Shown here one piece after another: positions 9,041 through 17,615 of a stretch of DNA of 64,000 nt. Made by a program: the position numbers and the translations under genes. The notes under the pieces were generated by a model. It worked only from the letters and a program-made list of their open reading frames with translations. It was not told the origin of the DNA and did no database searches. The stretch comes from VFKI01 sp964647825. Lineage in GTDB: Bacteria; Pseudomonadota; Gammaproteobacteria; DSM-16500. The stretch covers positions 124,001 to 188,000 of the forward strand of contig CAZYJL010000002.1 of assembly GCA_964647825.1 (NCBI GenBank), given 5' to 3'. The first letter of the stretch is position 1; every line of letters begins with the position of its first letter.

Positions 9041-10843
9041 TTATTCCTTATCTACTTTTAAAACAGCTAAAAACGCTTCTTGTGGGATTTCAACATTCCC
9101 CACTTGTTTCATCCGTTTTTTACCTTCTTTTTGTTTCTCTAACAATTTACGTTTACGCGACACATCACCACCATAACATTTGGCTAACACGTTTTTACGC
9201 ATCGCTTTGACCGTTGTACGTGCAATCACATGCGCGCCAATCGCTGCTTGAATGGCAACATCAAACATTTGCCGTGGAATCAATTCTTGCATTTTTTCAG
9301 CCAAACGCCGTCCTTTATATTGTGCTTGCGCACGGTGCACAATTAAGGCTAGCGCATCCACTTTTTCCCCATTAATCAATAAATCTAAACGCACTAAATC
9401 AGCTGCTTGAAAATACGAAAAGCTGTAATCGAGCGATGCATACCCACGACTCACCGATTTTAATCGATCAAAAAAATCAAGCACAATTTCAGCCATTGGA
9501 ATTTCATAAGTAAGCGATGCTTGCGATCCCGTATATTGTAAATTTTTCTGTACGCCGCGCCGCTCAATACACAGCGTCATCACACTCCCCAAATATGTTT
9601 GCGGCACTAAAATATTCACGCGTGCAATCGGTTCACGAATTTCTTCAATTAAGTTCACTGCTGGCAGTCGCGAAGGATTATCGATATAACAAATTTCTTG
9701 TTTTTTTGTCAGGACTTCATAAATAACCGTCGGCGCTGTGGTAATTAAATCTAATTGATATTCCCGCTCAAGACGCTCCTGCACAATTTCCATATGCAGC
9801 ATACCCAAAAACCCGCAGCGAAATCCAAAACCTAACGCTTCTGACGATTCTGGCTCGTAAAAAAGCGCCGCATCATTCAAACGTAATTTACCCAATGCAT
9901 CTCGAAACGCTGGAAAATCATCTGAACGAACCGGAAATAAACCGGCATAGACCTGAGGTTTTACCTTACGAAATCCCGGCAAGGACTCAAGCGCGGGATG
10001 AACTGCATGCGTTAAGGTATCCCCTACTGGCGCACCATTAATTTCTTTGATGCCCGCCACAACATAACCCACTTCACCCGCGGATAACACGCCCGTTGGC
10101 GTACGTCGCGGTGTAAAAATACCAATTCCCGTCACTTCGTGGTTTTTACCGGTCGACATCACCTGCATTTTTTCACCCACACGCAAGATACCATTCTTGA
10201 CACGCACTAACGACACAACGCCCAGATAACTATCGAACCAAGAATCAATAATCAATGCCTGTAAAGGCGCATTCACATCGCCTTCTGGCGCAGGAATACC
10301 CGCAACAATATGCTCCAATAACGCCTCGACACCTTGCCCTGTCTTCGCGCTGACGCCCAACGCACCTTGTGCCGAAATACCAATGATATCTTCAATTTCG
10401 TTAATGACCCGCTCAGGATCAGCCTGTGGCAAATCAATCTTATTCAGCACCGGCAAGACTTCCAGCCCTTGCTCAATCGCGGTATAACACACTGCCAACG
10501 TCTGCGCTTCCACGCCTTGTGCCGCATCGACGACTAATAAAGCGCCTTCGCATGCTGCCAACGAGCGCGAGACCTCATAGGAAAAATCCACATGACCCGG
10601 CGTATCAATAAAATTTAATTGATAGCGTTTGCCATCCTGTGCGTTGTAATACAACGTCACACTGTGCGCTTTAATCGTAATCCCGCGCTCACGCTCAAGA
10701 TCCATCGAATCCAGCACTTGCTCAGCCATTTCCCGCGCTTGCAAGCCACCGCACAGCTGAATTAAGCGGTCCGCTAATGTTGATTTTCCATGATCAATAT
10801 GGGCAATAATTGAAAAATTTCGAATAGTTGAATTTTGCGTCAT
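9041..10843 (-). CDS. lepA: Elongation factor 4 (LepA)
   Basis: Ribosomal GTPase related to EF-G, linked to back-translocation and translation initiation. G1 is AHIDHGKSTLADRL, G2 holds RERGITIKAH, G3 is DTPGHVDF and G4 is NKIDLP. The LepA-specific C-terminal domain is present (RRLAEKMQELIPRQMF, CYGGDVSRKRKLLEKQKEGK). 600 residues is the normal length. It heads the lepA-lepB-rnc-era operon. Confidence 0.97.
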   Translation of the reverse strand: MTQNSTIRNFSIIAHIDHGKSTLADRLIQLCGGLQAREMAEQVLDSMDLERERGITIKAHSVTLYYNAQDGKRYQLNFIDTPGHVDFSYEVSRSLAACEGALLVVDAAQGVEAQTLAVCYTAIEQGLEVLPVLNKIDLPQADPERVINEIEDIIGISAQGALGVSAKTGQGVEALLEHIVAGIPAPEGDVNAPLQALIIDSWFDSYLGVVSLVRVKNGILRVGEKMQVMSTGKNHEVTGIGIFTPRRTPTGVLSAGEVGYVVAGIKEINGAPVGDTLTHAVHPALESLPGFRKVKPQVYAGLFPVRSDDFPAFRDALGKLRLNDAALFYEPESSEALGFGFRCGFLGMLHMEIVQERLEREYQLDLITTAPTVIYEVLTKKQEICYIDNPSRLPAVNLIEEIREPIARVNILVPQTYLGSVMTLCIERRGVQKNLQYTGSQASLTYEIPMAEIVLDFFDRLKSVSRGYASLDYSFSYFQAADLVRLDLLINGEKVDALALIVHRAQAQYKGRRLAEKMQELIPRQMFDVAIQAAIGAHVIARTTVKAMRKNVLAKCYGGDVSRKRKLLEKQKEGKKRMKQVGNVEIPQEAFLAVLKVDKE

Positions 10844-10889
10844 TTGCTATAACCGCACGACTAAAAGTGGCCGCATGGTAGCGTATTTT

Positions 10890-10912
10890 GCGGCGAGTTA
10901 CCAACTCGCCGC
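10890..10912. terminator. GC-rich stem-loop at the end of ygfX
   Basis: GCGGCGAGTT and AACTCGCCGC make a perfect 10-bp stem with a 3-base loop that overlaps the last codons of ygfX. On the minus strand it is followed by AAAATACGC rather than a T-run, so it is an imperfect intrinsic terminator candidate between ygfX and lepA. Confidence 0.45.
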
Positions 10913-11311
10913 GAGTAATAACGCATGAAAGTCCTTTGCTGGCAAACTATCGGGCAAAACGATGCAAGTTAATTTTCGATAACGACCCGGAATTTGAAAA
11001 CGCAACACTAGCATCTTTCTCAACAAAACTGTGTCGCCCGCCAAAGCAGCGCGCAGCACGCCCACATCTTTTATCGAGAGCTGCCACGTCGTGCCATCAT
11101 ACAAAAGCTGCGTAATCACTGGCTCATAGATGCTACTTAGCAAAAAATAAGTCATCAACAACACGACTAACGCACTTTTAAAAACAAGACAAAAATACAA
11201 ACTAAATGGCGGCGTCAGCGTCCAAATCGCCACTACAGCCATCCACAAAAAACCATACTGGATGCACAGTAACTGCCGAGAGATACGAAAACTCACCTCA
11301 AGGGGCTGCAT
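10898..11311 (-). CDS. ygfX: YgfX/CptA-like inner-membrane protein
   Basis: 137 residues. Two hydrophobic segments lie close together near the N terminus (about residues 17-57) and a soluble tail follows, the layout of YgfX (CptA), the partner gene of sdhE in many gammaproteobacteria. I chose the ATG at 11311 (MQPLEVSF...) because it overlaps the sdhE stop codon; a start 15 codons upstream would run inside sdhE. E. coli YgfX has been described as a toxin-like protein affecting MreB/FtsZ. The assignment rests mainly on gene position and topology. Confidence 0.7.
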   Translation of the reverse strand: MQPLEVSFRISRQLLCIQYGFLWMAVVAIWTLTPPFSLYFCLVFKSALVVLLMTYFLLSSIYEPVITQLLYDGTTWQLSIKDVGVLRAALAGDTVLLRKMLVLRFQIPGRYRKLTCIVLPDSLPAKDFHALLLAASW

Positions 11312-11546
11312 ATTTTTTAATCTGTTCAAGCAAAGAAAAATAGACAGGCTGGTCACATGCGGCGCGATTCGTCAGCCAAAGATATAAATCTTGGTCTGAA
11401 CAGGTCAATAACTCGACAAATAACGCTTGGTCTGCACGAGATAGGTGTATATAGGCATGATCCAGAAATTTACCCAATAAAACATCGAGTTCCAGCATAC
11501 CACGGCGGCACGCCCAACGAAGACGGGGGGGGATAGTGGATGTCAG
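11298..11546 (-). CDS. sdhE: FAD assembly factor SdhE, probable non-AUG start
   Basis: SdhE promotes covalent flavinylation of succinate dehydrogenase. The first in-frame ATG (11498) begins MLELDVLL and would omit half of the essential RGxxE motif. The reading frame upstream continues RLRWACRRG without a stop, restoring RWACRRGMLELD, the family hallmark. There is no ATG, GTG or TTG in that extension. A CTG at 11546 sits 7 bases after a strong GGAGG (11558-11554), so I extend the gene to it (82 aa). An ATC start nearer the motif, or an indel in the C8 run, are alternatives. The downstream ygfX overlap matches the usual pair. Confidence 0.75.
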   Translation of the reverse strand: MTSTIPPRLRWACRRGMLELDVLLGKFLDHAYIHLSRADQALFVELLTCSDQDLYLWLTNRAACDQPVYFSLLEQIKKYAAP

Positions 11547-11634
11547 AAATTTTCCTCCAAGCAGCTGTTATTCACGTAAAGCGGTACTATAATCAAAATA
11601 GGTCAAGGTGAACATAGACACATGAGCAGGCACT

Positions 11635-12006
11635 ATGATCAAACCCTTAAATAAAAAAAAGATGACAAAAAAACCAACAACCACACCTCCCCCACCGCAA
11701 AAAGATATTCGGGACGCCTTGACCTTATTTCAAAAAACTCTCGCCAAACGCTATCGGCATGACTTTTCTGCCGAAAAAGAAAAAAAATTACGTGAATGGC
11801 TAAGACGTTCCGTATTAATAAATAATTGGTCAGATAGCCTACATTTTTTAACTTTATTTAAAGAAGACTTTAAAAATGATTTAGTAAAAATGGCAGAAAA
11901 TTACGATCAAGGTATCCAAGGCATCTATGAATTATGGAAAAAATGCAGTGATAAACAACCTGAAATCAAAGAAAAAACGCCGAAAACAATAAGAAATAAG
12001 AAATAA
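11635..12006 (+). CDS. Small charged hypothetical protein
   Basis: 123 residues, not recognised. The N terminus is Lys-rich with a Pro run (PTTTPPPPQ), the middle is predicted helical with a KRYRHDFSAEKEKKLREWLRR segment, and the tail is again Lys-rich. No signal peptide or membrane segment is seen. A TATAAT-like hexamer lies about 40 bp upstream. It sits at the edge of an accessory block with the CheD-like and amidotransferase genes. It may be a small effector or DNA/RNA-binding protein; nothing decides. Confidence 0.5.
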   Translation: MIKPLNKKKMTKKPTTTPPPPQKDIRDALTLFQKTLAKRYRHDFSAEKEKKLREWLRRSVLINNWSDSLHFLTLFKEDFKNDLVKMAENYDQGIQGIYELWKKCSDKQPEIKEKTPKTIRNKK

Positions 12007-12117
12007 GAAAGATGCAAACTATTGTCAATTTTTATAATAAAAAATGATTTTTCTGAGACAAGCCAGCACCTTGCGACACGCCATTAATACATCATAATTA
12101 AGCAAGATAATCGAGCT

Positions 12118-12150
12118 CTTAACATTACCTTAAGCTTCATTGAATATAAT
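12118..12150 (+). promoter_or_regulatory. PmrA-like box and -10 for the CheD-like gene
   Basis: CTTAACATT (12118-12126), AC, CTTAAGCTT (12129-12137), a 7-bp spacer and TATAAT (12145-12150). The layout is identical to the boxes at 4999, 6527 and 14205. It lies in the 309-bp intergenic stretch 12007-12315, which otherwise shows only AT-rich sequence. The predicted leader is about 160 bases. Confidence 0.63.
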
Positions 12151-12315
12151 CGCTTGCATTTAAATCCACTATTTCTTTATCCTTGGCAAGCAAGTATGGC
12201 AAGACCAATAGTTTTCGTATTAATTTTTTATAAAAAAATAATTTTATTTTCTTTTTTTTATAAATAAAAATTTCTTAATACCTCTAATTTTCTACAGATT
12301 AATTCGGAGCGCAAA

Positions 12316-12933
12316 ATGGCTAAAAAGAAATTGCTAGGCGAAATCAAAACAACAACTTTACCTATTTGCATAGAAGGTGAAGCACTTATTGCTACCTATG
12401 AACCAAAAAGTTATCAATTTATACTCTCACCGGCAATCCAAACATGCTTGGCTGTTGTACTTTATAACGCACAAAAAAAATCAGGCGCTATTTTACATTT
12501 TCCAGAAGATGAAGGTTTTCAAACTATTTTTAAAACTATTCTTAATCAAGATGAATTTAAGCAATTCCCTAATCAAATAGCTGTCACACTGGTTGGTGGT
12601 GTTGATGGATGGCTTTCTTGCTATCAGCAAACAATCGGCAAAAAAATTCAAAAACATTTGGCCAATCTAAATATAGAAAATTGCACTTATAATCATTTTT
12701 CCTATTCTGTTTTTTATTGTGAAACATACAATGTTAAATTAAATCTAGAAAATGGCGAAGTAAGGGTTGATAACAGCAAAACGACTGGAATGAAATGGTG
12801 TGGATTATTTTCAACTTCAACAGAAAAAGAGCGTATTAAAACAGCAATGAAAGCAATTAATGAACGTAACACTTTAGATTTTGAAAAAGGAAAACCTTTT
12901 GCGGGAATACATAGCATATATCGATTAAAGTAA
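12316..12933 (+). CDS. CheD-like putative protein-glutamine deamidase
   Basis: 205 residues. The segment ILSPAIQTCLAVVLYNAQKKSGAILHFPEDE resembles CheD (LGSCVAVCLYDP...GGMNHFMLP). C44 and H61 are 17 residues apart, the same spacing as the Cys27-His44 pair of Thermotoga CheD, and S38 takes the place of Thr21. Later parts also fit: TLVGGVDGW for CheD's VFGGA, and IGKKIQKHLANLNIE. CheD deamidates glutamines in chemoreceptors; the fold is shared with CNF1-type toxins that deamidate Rho GTPases. No chemotaxis gene is nearby, and a PmrA-like box precedes it, so a host target is a reasonable inference. The start is an ATG after GGAG with a 6-base gap. Confidence 0.6.
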   Translation: MAKKKLLGEIKTTTLPICIEGEALIATYEPKSYQFILSPAIQTCLAVVLYNAQKKSGAILHFPEDEGFQTIFKTILNQDEFKQFPNQIAVTLVGGVDGWLSCYQQTIGKKIQKHLANLNIENCTYNHFSYSVFYCETYNVKLNLENGEVRVDNSKTTGMKWCGLFSTSTEKERIKTAMKAINERNTLDFEKGKPFAGIHSIYRLK

Positions 12934-13098
12934 AAATAAGATAAGTGACAGTTTGTATCTTTAATTTGGCAAGCTGAAAAGGATAATCTCAAGAGCACTT
13001 GAAATAAAGAAAAGAGATTCTAGTCATTTTTTGAGCAAGTCAAATAGTTGACATAGAAGGTAAGCCTATAAAGAATCAACTCAACTACTTCTGTTATT

Positions 13099-13704
13099 TT
13101 ATCTCTTTCGATTCATACAAACTTGCATCAGTGTGACCGGCTCAGAAAAAACCGATTTATTTTTTTCAGTATCGGAGGCATCTGATTCTATTAATATAGG
13201 ATCTGGTATTGCCTTGAAAAAACGTGGAGAATTTTTTAATTCAACTAACATAGTTTTCTTATAATGATACGCATTAATAGATTTTTTAAACGAATTTATC
13301 ATGCCTAATTCATCTTTAAATTCTGGGTGAAACTGAACTGATAAAATGGGTACACCAAATTTCGCTTCACACGCCTCAACCTTACCATCTTTGGATTTTG
13401 CTATTACTTCTAGAAATTTTTCGCCCCCAATATGCGAGACGTATTCATAATGAGCACCATAGTATTCTCGTTCTTCCGCTTTTTCAATCTGCGGCCAAAA
13501 CATACTTTTAGAAAAAATTACTGTCGAAAATTCTTCTAGAGGCTGACTCTTAAATTCATCGCCATATAAAAAAGCAAGCTTGCCTCCAAAATAGACATTC
13601 AGCAATTGATGACCGCCACATATTGCAAAAATTGGCATCCCTATTTGGATAGCGCTGTGAATTAAAGCGATTTCAGCAATTGCTCGCTCATGATCACAAA
13701 ACAT
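13099..13704 (-). CDS. Class I glutamine amidotransferase-like protein, C-terminal part after a frameshift
   Basis: 201 residues from the first ATG, but the frame is open back to the A-run at 13792-13800. It carries the class I amidotransferase nucleophile region PIFAICGGHQLLNVYFGG (Cys29) and the His-Glu pair VQFHPEF (H126, E128), most like the C26 peptidase/gamma-glutamyl hydrolase group. Upstream in the same frame the conserved strand DALIIPG is present but belongs to the preceding fragment's protein after a +1 shift. Restoring one A gives a single protein of about 328 residues. As an isolated ORF it lacks the N-terminal third of the domain. Confidence 0.7.
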   Translation of the reverse strand: MFCDHERAIAEIALIHSAIQIGMPIFAICGGHQLLNVYFGGKLAFLYGDEFKSQPLEEFSTVIFSKSMFWPQIEKAEEREYYGAHYEYVSHIGGEKFLEVIAKSKDGKVEACEAKFGVPILSVQFHPEFKDELGMINSFKKSINAYHYKKTMLVELKNSPRFFKAIPDPILIESDASDTEKNKSVFSEPVTLMQVCMNRKR

Positions 13705-13769
13705 ATTACTAGCATTGCTTTCAATATCATAAAACGGTTTCGGTATACTCTTATTATTCCCTGGAATAA

Positions 13770-14084
13770 TTAATGCATCCTGCTCGGCAAGTTTTTTTTT
13801 GCTTGCGATATAGCATCAAAAAATGCTTGACTGTATACTTTGTCTGTTATTTTTTCTTTGCAAAACTTTTTAATTTCTTTTGCTTTCGGAAAAATCTCTC
13901 GATAATCAAGATCCCTTAATAAAAAACTGACCTCTCCAGAGTTACCCTTTTGAAAAGAATCAGATACTAGCGCTTTCATCGAGTTACCCACTGTTGCATT
14001 ATATGAAAAGGCAATCGATCGAAAAAAATCTTTATTTATATTCAAAAATGTAGCGCTTAACTCTTTCATTTCTTCTTTCTCCAA
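13770..14084 (-). CDS. N-terminal part of the frameshifted amidotransferase-like gene
   Basis: 104 residues. The first 97 form a Lys/Glu-rich helical extension (MEKEEMKELSATFLNINKDFF...). The ORF then reads through GCA AAA AAA AAC and stops seven codons later. With 10 As instead of 9 (run 13792-13800) the frame continues KKKLAEQDALIIPGNNK into the amidotransferase domain, so the two ORFs were one gene. It is either a real frameshift, a sequencing error, or a slippage site. A PmrA-like promoter lies upstream (14192-14224). The N-terminal extension has no recognised homologue. Confidence 0.6.
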   Translation of the reverse strand: MEKEEMKELSATFLNINKDFFRSIAFSYNATVGNSMKALVSDSFQKGNSGEVSFLLRDLDYREIFPKAKEIKKFCKEKITDKVYSQAFFDAISQAKKNLPSRMH

Positions 14085-14191
14085 ACTTAATTAAAAATAT
14101 TCTCAATAATATATATATAAAAAAATTAGTACATTTTTTGTGGGATTCAAATAACAAACCTACTTCACTTTAGAATAAACTCAAAACATGA

Positions 14192-14224
14192 AATATAAAG
14201 GAAAATAATTAACAAAATATTAAG
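14192..14224 (-). promoter_or_regulatory. PmrA-like box and -10 for the amidotransferase-like gene
   Basis: Read on the minus strand: CTTAATATT (14224-14216), TT, GTTAATTAT (14213-14205), a 7-bp spacer and TATATT (14197-14192). The first half-site is perfect and the second has some mismatches. The spacing equals the three other boxes in the window. Confidence 0.58.
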
Positions 14225-14235
14225 AATAGCCTTAC

Positions 14236-15057
14236 CTATTTCTGACAACATGCACAATACACCGTACTGCGCTGACCGATTGATAGTAACTTCAACTGCT
14301 TGCCACACGAAAAACATCCTTCTCCCGCGCGACCATACACTTTTAAACGCATGCGAAAATAACCGGGCTTACCGTGTCCATCCACAAAATCTTTCAATGT
14401 CGTACCACCTTGCCGAATGGCAGCACGTAAAATTTTCTTAATCGCAATCACCCATTTTTGACATTGTAAATACGTTAACTCATTCACCGGTTTTCTTGGA
14501 TCAATGCCGGCTGCAAACAAACTTTCCGCCGCATAAATATTACCAACGCCAACCACATTTTTATTATTCATAATAAATATTTTTGCAGGCGTCGTTTTAT
14601 TGCGCGTGATTTTCCATACATAATCCAAAGAAAATGCGCGTGTTAATGGCTCAGGACCTAATGATGCAAGTAATTTATGCTGCGTTGATTTTTCACTTGT
14701 CCACAAAATAGCACCGAAACGCCGTGGATCATTGAAACGTAATAGCGTGCCATTTGCCAGTAAAAATTCAACATGATCGTGTTTTTTACGCGGCAAAATT
14801 TCATCTGCTGTCACAAGACGCAAGCTACCTGACATACCTAAATGCAAAATCAACGTACCGATCTTTGTTTCAAATAATAAATATTTTGCACGTCTTTTTA
14901 TTGCAAGAATGGTTTGTTTTTTTAATATTGCAGGCAAATGCGAAGGAATCGGCCAACGTAGCCTCGTTTGATATAATATGACTTCAGCAATCTCTTGCTG
15001 CAAAACAAAGGGGCGAATACCACGTAACGTGGTTTCAACTTCTGGTAATTCTGGCAA
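14236..15057 (-). CDS. mutM: Formamidopyrimidine-DNA glycosylase
   Basis: Base-excision repair enzyme that removes 8-oxoguanine and opened purines. The N terminus MPELPEVETTLRGI carries the catalytic Pro2 and Glu3, Lys in LLFETKIGTLILHLGMSG follows, and the C terminus has the four-Cys zinc finger (CFSCGKQ...CACCQ). 273 residues is typical. It stands alone between the accessory block and a DMT-family transporter. Confidence 0.96.
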   Translation of the reverse strand: MPELPEVETTLRGIRPFVLQQEIAEVILYQTRLRWPIPSHLPAILKKQTILAIKRRAKYLLFETKIGTLILHLGMSGSLRLVTADEILPRKKHDHVEFLLANGTLLRFNDPRRFGAILWTSEKSTQHKLLASLGPEPLTRAFSLDYVWKITRNKTTPAKIFIMNNKNVVGVGNIYAAESLFAAGIDPRKPVNELTYLQCQKWVIAIKKILRAAIRQGGTTLKDFVDGHGKPGYFRMRLKVYGRAGEGCFSCGKQLKLLSIGQRSTVYCACCQK

Positions 15058-15099
15058 GATCTATTTTCTCATCATATTGAATAAAAAATATTGAATAAC

Positions 15100-16041
15100 T
15101 TAACGCGATGAATCTGTGATTGGCATTGCCTCTCTTGGTGATTCAGACGCTAAATTCCTTTGCTTGCGACGATGATTCACAATCCACACACCCGCTAATG
15201 CAAATAAACCACCTAACAAAGATAAAGCACTTGGTACTTCGCGTAAAACTAACCACCCCATCAACGTTGTGACCAGCGGCAAAAAATACATCATATTAAC
15301 CGCACGCGACGCCGGCACTTCTGTTAAGCCATACGCCCATGCAATATAACCCAATGCCGCTGGAAAAATACCCAGATAAATGCCAGACCATGTTGCTTGC
15401 CATGTTGCCTGATGAATTTCATGCAACATGACTGGTAACCAACCTGCTAACAAAAATACTGTCGCACCAAGCATCACCCAAGTGGTCGCTTCAATCGCAT
15501 GGTATTTTTTTAATAAGGGTTTTTGTGCAACGGAATACACAGCACCCACCAATGTTGCTAATAACACATCAAAAATACCGCCATTCAATTGCAAGACGTG
15601 CGATTCACCCAATGCGATTAATGCCACACCAAAAACACTCACGCTCATTCCTATTAACATTTTAAAACCAGCCACTTCTCCTAAAAACAGTACCGCAAAT
15701 AACACTGTTACCACTGGCGTTTGACTGATAATAAAACTCGCTACACCTGATGAAACTGCTAATTCACCGCGATTTAAAGCAATATTGTAGATACCTAAAC
15801 CAAGCACACCAATTAACATCAAATACAGTCGATCACGCCAAGAATTGACAGCAGGTAATTTCATCCACGGTCTGATCATCAACATCACAATGGAAGCCAC
15901 TAAAAATCGCAGGGTTGCCAAGCCACCAGGTGAATAACCTGTTAAACCGAGACGAATCCCCACAAAAGCGGACGCCCACAGCACAATTGCAATACTCAAA
16001 GAAATCTTTGCTTTACGTGAAAACACAGGAGAAACACTCAT
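15100..16041 (-). CDS. EamA/DMT-family transporter
   Basis: Inner-membrane permease of 313 residues with about ten hydrophobic segments in two EamA repeats (first repeat opening SIAIVLWASAFVGIRLGL, second opening VLLATLVGAVYSVAQKP). Family members export amino acids or other metabolites; the substrate cannot be read from sequence. It lies 43 bp upstream of mutM and 23 bp downstream of zapE on the same strand, so it may share their transcript. Confidence 0.85.
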   Translation of the reverse strand: MSVSPVFSRKAKISLSIAIVLWASAFVGIRLGLTGYSPGGLATLRFLVASIVMLMIRPWMKLPAVNSWRDRLYLMLIGVLGLGIYNIALNRGELAVSSGVASFIISQTPVVTVLFAVLFLGEVAGFKMLIGMSVSVFGVALIALGESHVLQLNGGIFDVLLATLVGAVYSVAQKPLLKKYHAIEATTWVMLGATVFLLAGWLPVMLHEIHQATWQATWSGIYLGIFPAALGYIAWAYGLTEVPASRAVNMMYFLPLVTTLMGWLVLREVPSALSLLGGLFALAGVWIVNHRRKQRNLASESPREAMPITDSSR

Positions 16042-16063
16042 GAGAGGATGCCAGTCAGCCGTT

Positions 16064-17155
16064 TCATTTATCTATATAATTCAAAAAATAATCCGTGGAT
16101 TGCATCTCAAGCAGTCTTGAATGCGTGCGCGTATATTCCATCACCATAAAGCCACGATTGTAAAGATCTGCCACAGGTTCAGCAGCGGACATGACAAGTC
16201 GCACGCGCGCATCATAAAGCACATCAATCAAACTTACAAAGAGACAAATTGCATCTTTTGCACTCGGTGCAATCACCGGCACATTACTTACCATCACCGT
16301 GCGGAACGTCTCAGCAATTACCAGATAATCTTGCTGACTGCGCGGCACACGACATAAATCAGAAAATTCAAACCAAACAACGGTTTGTGTGCGTCGTACT
16401 ACACGTATGCACCTTCCTTCAATCGTCAAAGGCGTCGTCTCAACGAGTTTATTCCCTGCAAGCAGCGCAAAATTTTGTTGCATCCCCGCTTCTGCTTTTG
16501 CATCCAGTGGCGTAAAAAAAACGCCGGCTCCCTTTAGGTGCCGTAAACGATAATCATCTTCCAGCGCCAAACGCACAACTTCTGTTTTTTCTTTTAACAA
16601 AGCAATTGCTGGCAAAAAACTTTCTCGTTGTAAACCATTACGATACAACTCGTCAGGCGGCACATTCGATGTCGTAATCAATATCACCCCACGACGAAAC
16701 AATGCAGCAAATAATCCGCCTAACAACATGGCATCGGTAATATCTGAAACAAATAACTCATCAAAACACAATAAAATTGCTTGCCTCGCAATATCATTGG
16801 CTACAGCTTCCAAAGGATTTTTTTCCCCCTGATGACGCCGCAATGCCTGATGCACACTCGCCATAAAAGCATGAAAGTGTAAACGCATCTTGCAAATACT
16901 GGGTGGGAGGCTACGATAAAAACAATCCATCATAAATGTTTTGCCAGTGCCCACACTACCCCAAATATACAACCCTTTTACCAAAACAGTCGGCAAAAGA
17001 AAGGAAAGAAAATGCTGCCGTTTTTTTTGTAATAAGAGCAAATCAGCATACACGCGATCAAAATGCTGCATCACAGCTAATTGCGCAGGGTCGCTGGAAA
17101 TCACCCCTTGCTGACACTGCAAATGATAAAAATCAGAAGGTTTCATAAGTGACAT
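16064..17155 (-). CDS. zapE: Cell division ATPase ZapE (AFG1 family)
   Basis: 363 residues. Walker A is GSVGTGKTFMMD and Walker B is ILLCFDELFVSDI, with the AFG1 context LHFHAFMASVHQALRRHQG and ITTSNVPPDELYRNGLQRESFLPAI. E. coli ZapE associates with the Z-ring and influences FtsZ polymer stability. Length agrees with the family (about 375). The start is an ATG at 17155; an in-frame ATG lies three codons in. Confidence 0.92.
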   Translation of the reverse strand: MSLMKPSDFYHLQCQQGVISSDPAQLAVMQHFDRVYADLLLLQKKRQHFLSFLLPTVLVKGLYIWGSVGTGKTFMMDCFYRSLPPSICKMRLHFHAFMASVHQALRRHQGEKNPLEAVANDIARQAILLCFDELFVSDITDAMLLGGLFAALFRRGVILITTSNVPPDELYRNGLQRESFLPAIALLKEKTEVVRLALEDDYRLRHLKGAGVFFTPLDAKAEAGMQQNFALLAGNKLVETTPLTIEGRCIRVVRRTQTVVWFEFSDLCRVPRSQQDYLVIAETFRTVMVSNVPVIAPSAKDAICLFVSLIDVLYDARVRLVMSAAEPVADLYNRGFMVMEYTRTHSRLLEMQSTDYFLNYIDK

Positions 17156-17213
17156 AATAATACGGGTTACAGCTCAGGAGGGAAGGTTTTTTTACTTCGC
17201 TGACCACTATGAC

Positions 17214-17249
17214 TAAAAAAACGCCCGACATATACAACCTATGACGGGC
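17214..17249 (-). terminator. Intrinsic terminator after the small secreted protein gene
   Basis: On the minus strand GCCCG-T-CATA pairs with TATG-T-CGGGC (17249-17223) and is followed by GTTTTTTTA (17222-17214), the classical hairpin plus T-run form. It ends the 17510-17274 transcript before zapE. Confidence 0.8.
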
Positions 17250-17273
17250 AATACGCGAAAAAACATAGCGGCA

Positions 17274-17510
17274 TTAATAATCATCATCTCCAGTTGCCGT
17301 ATCCGCCGTTCCACTATTACTATCTGTGGCAGCAGGCGCAGAATTCGCCCCACTTATACTGTCAGCACCACTCACAGCAGAACTTCCGCTCATCGCTGCA
17401 GGACCATTCGTTGTATCTTCAGCAAATTGCAAATTAGAATCATCCGCTGCCATCACTGCAGACGACACCAACAATGCAGACAAGCCTATACCCATCCAAC
17501 TCTTTTTCAT
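17274..17510 (-). CDS. Small exported protein of unknown function
   Basis: 78 residues from the ATG at 17510, which has GGGAGG about nine bases upstream; an upstream in-frame start at 17546 lacks one. The first 21 residues are a typical signal peptide (MKKSWMGIGLSALLVSSAVMA, cleavage before ADDS). The mature part is a low-complexity Ser/Ala/Gly/Asp chain ending GDDDY, so it is acidic and probably unstructured. Periplasmic or secreted location is likely. No family recognised. Its own terminator follows. Confidence 0.7.
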   Translation of the reverse strand: MKKSWMGIGLSALLVSSAVMAADDSNLQFAEDTTNGPAAMSGSSAVSGADSISGANSAPAATDSNSGTADTATGDDDY

Positions 17511-17615
17511 CACAGCTATCCTCCCTTTACTGATATAGTTCAGCAATAATTTAATCCCAAAACCCTGACTGTGCTATCATTTTTTATTTTCTGACACAGA
17601 GGAAAAATAGAATAC

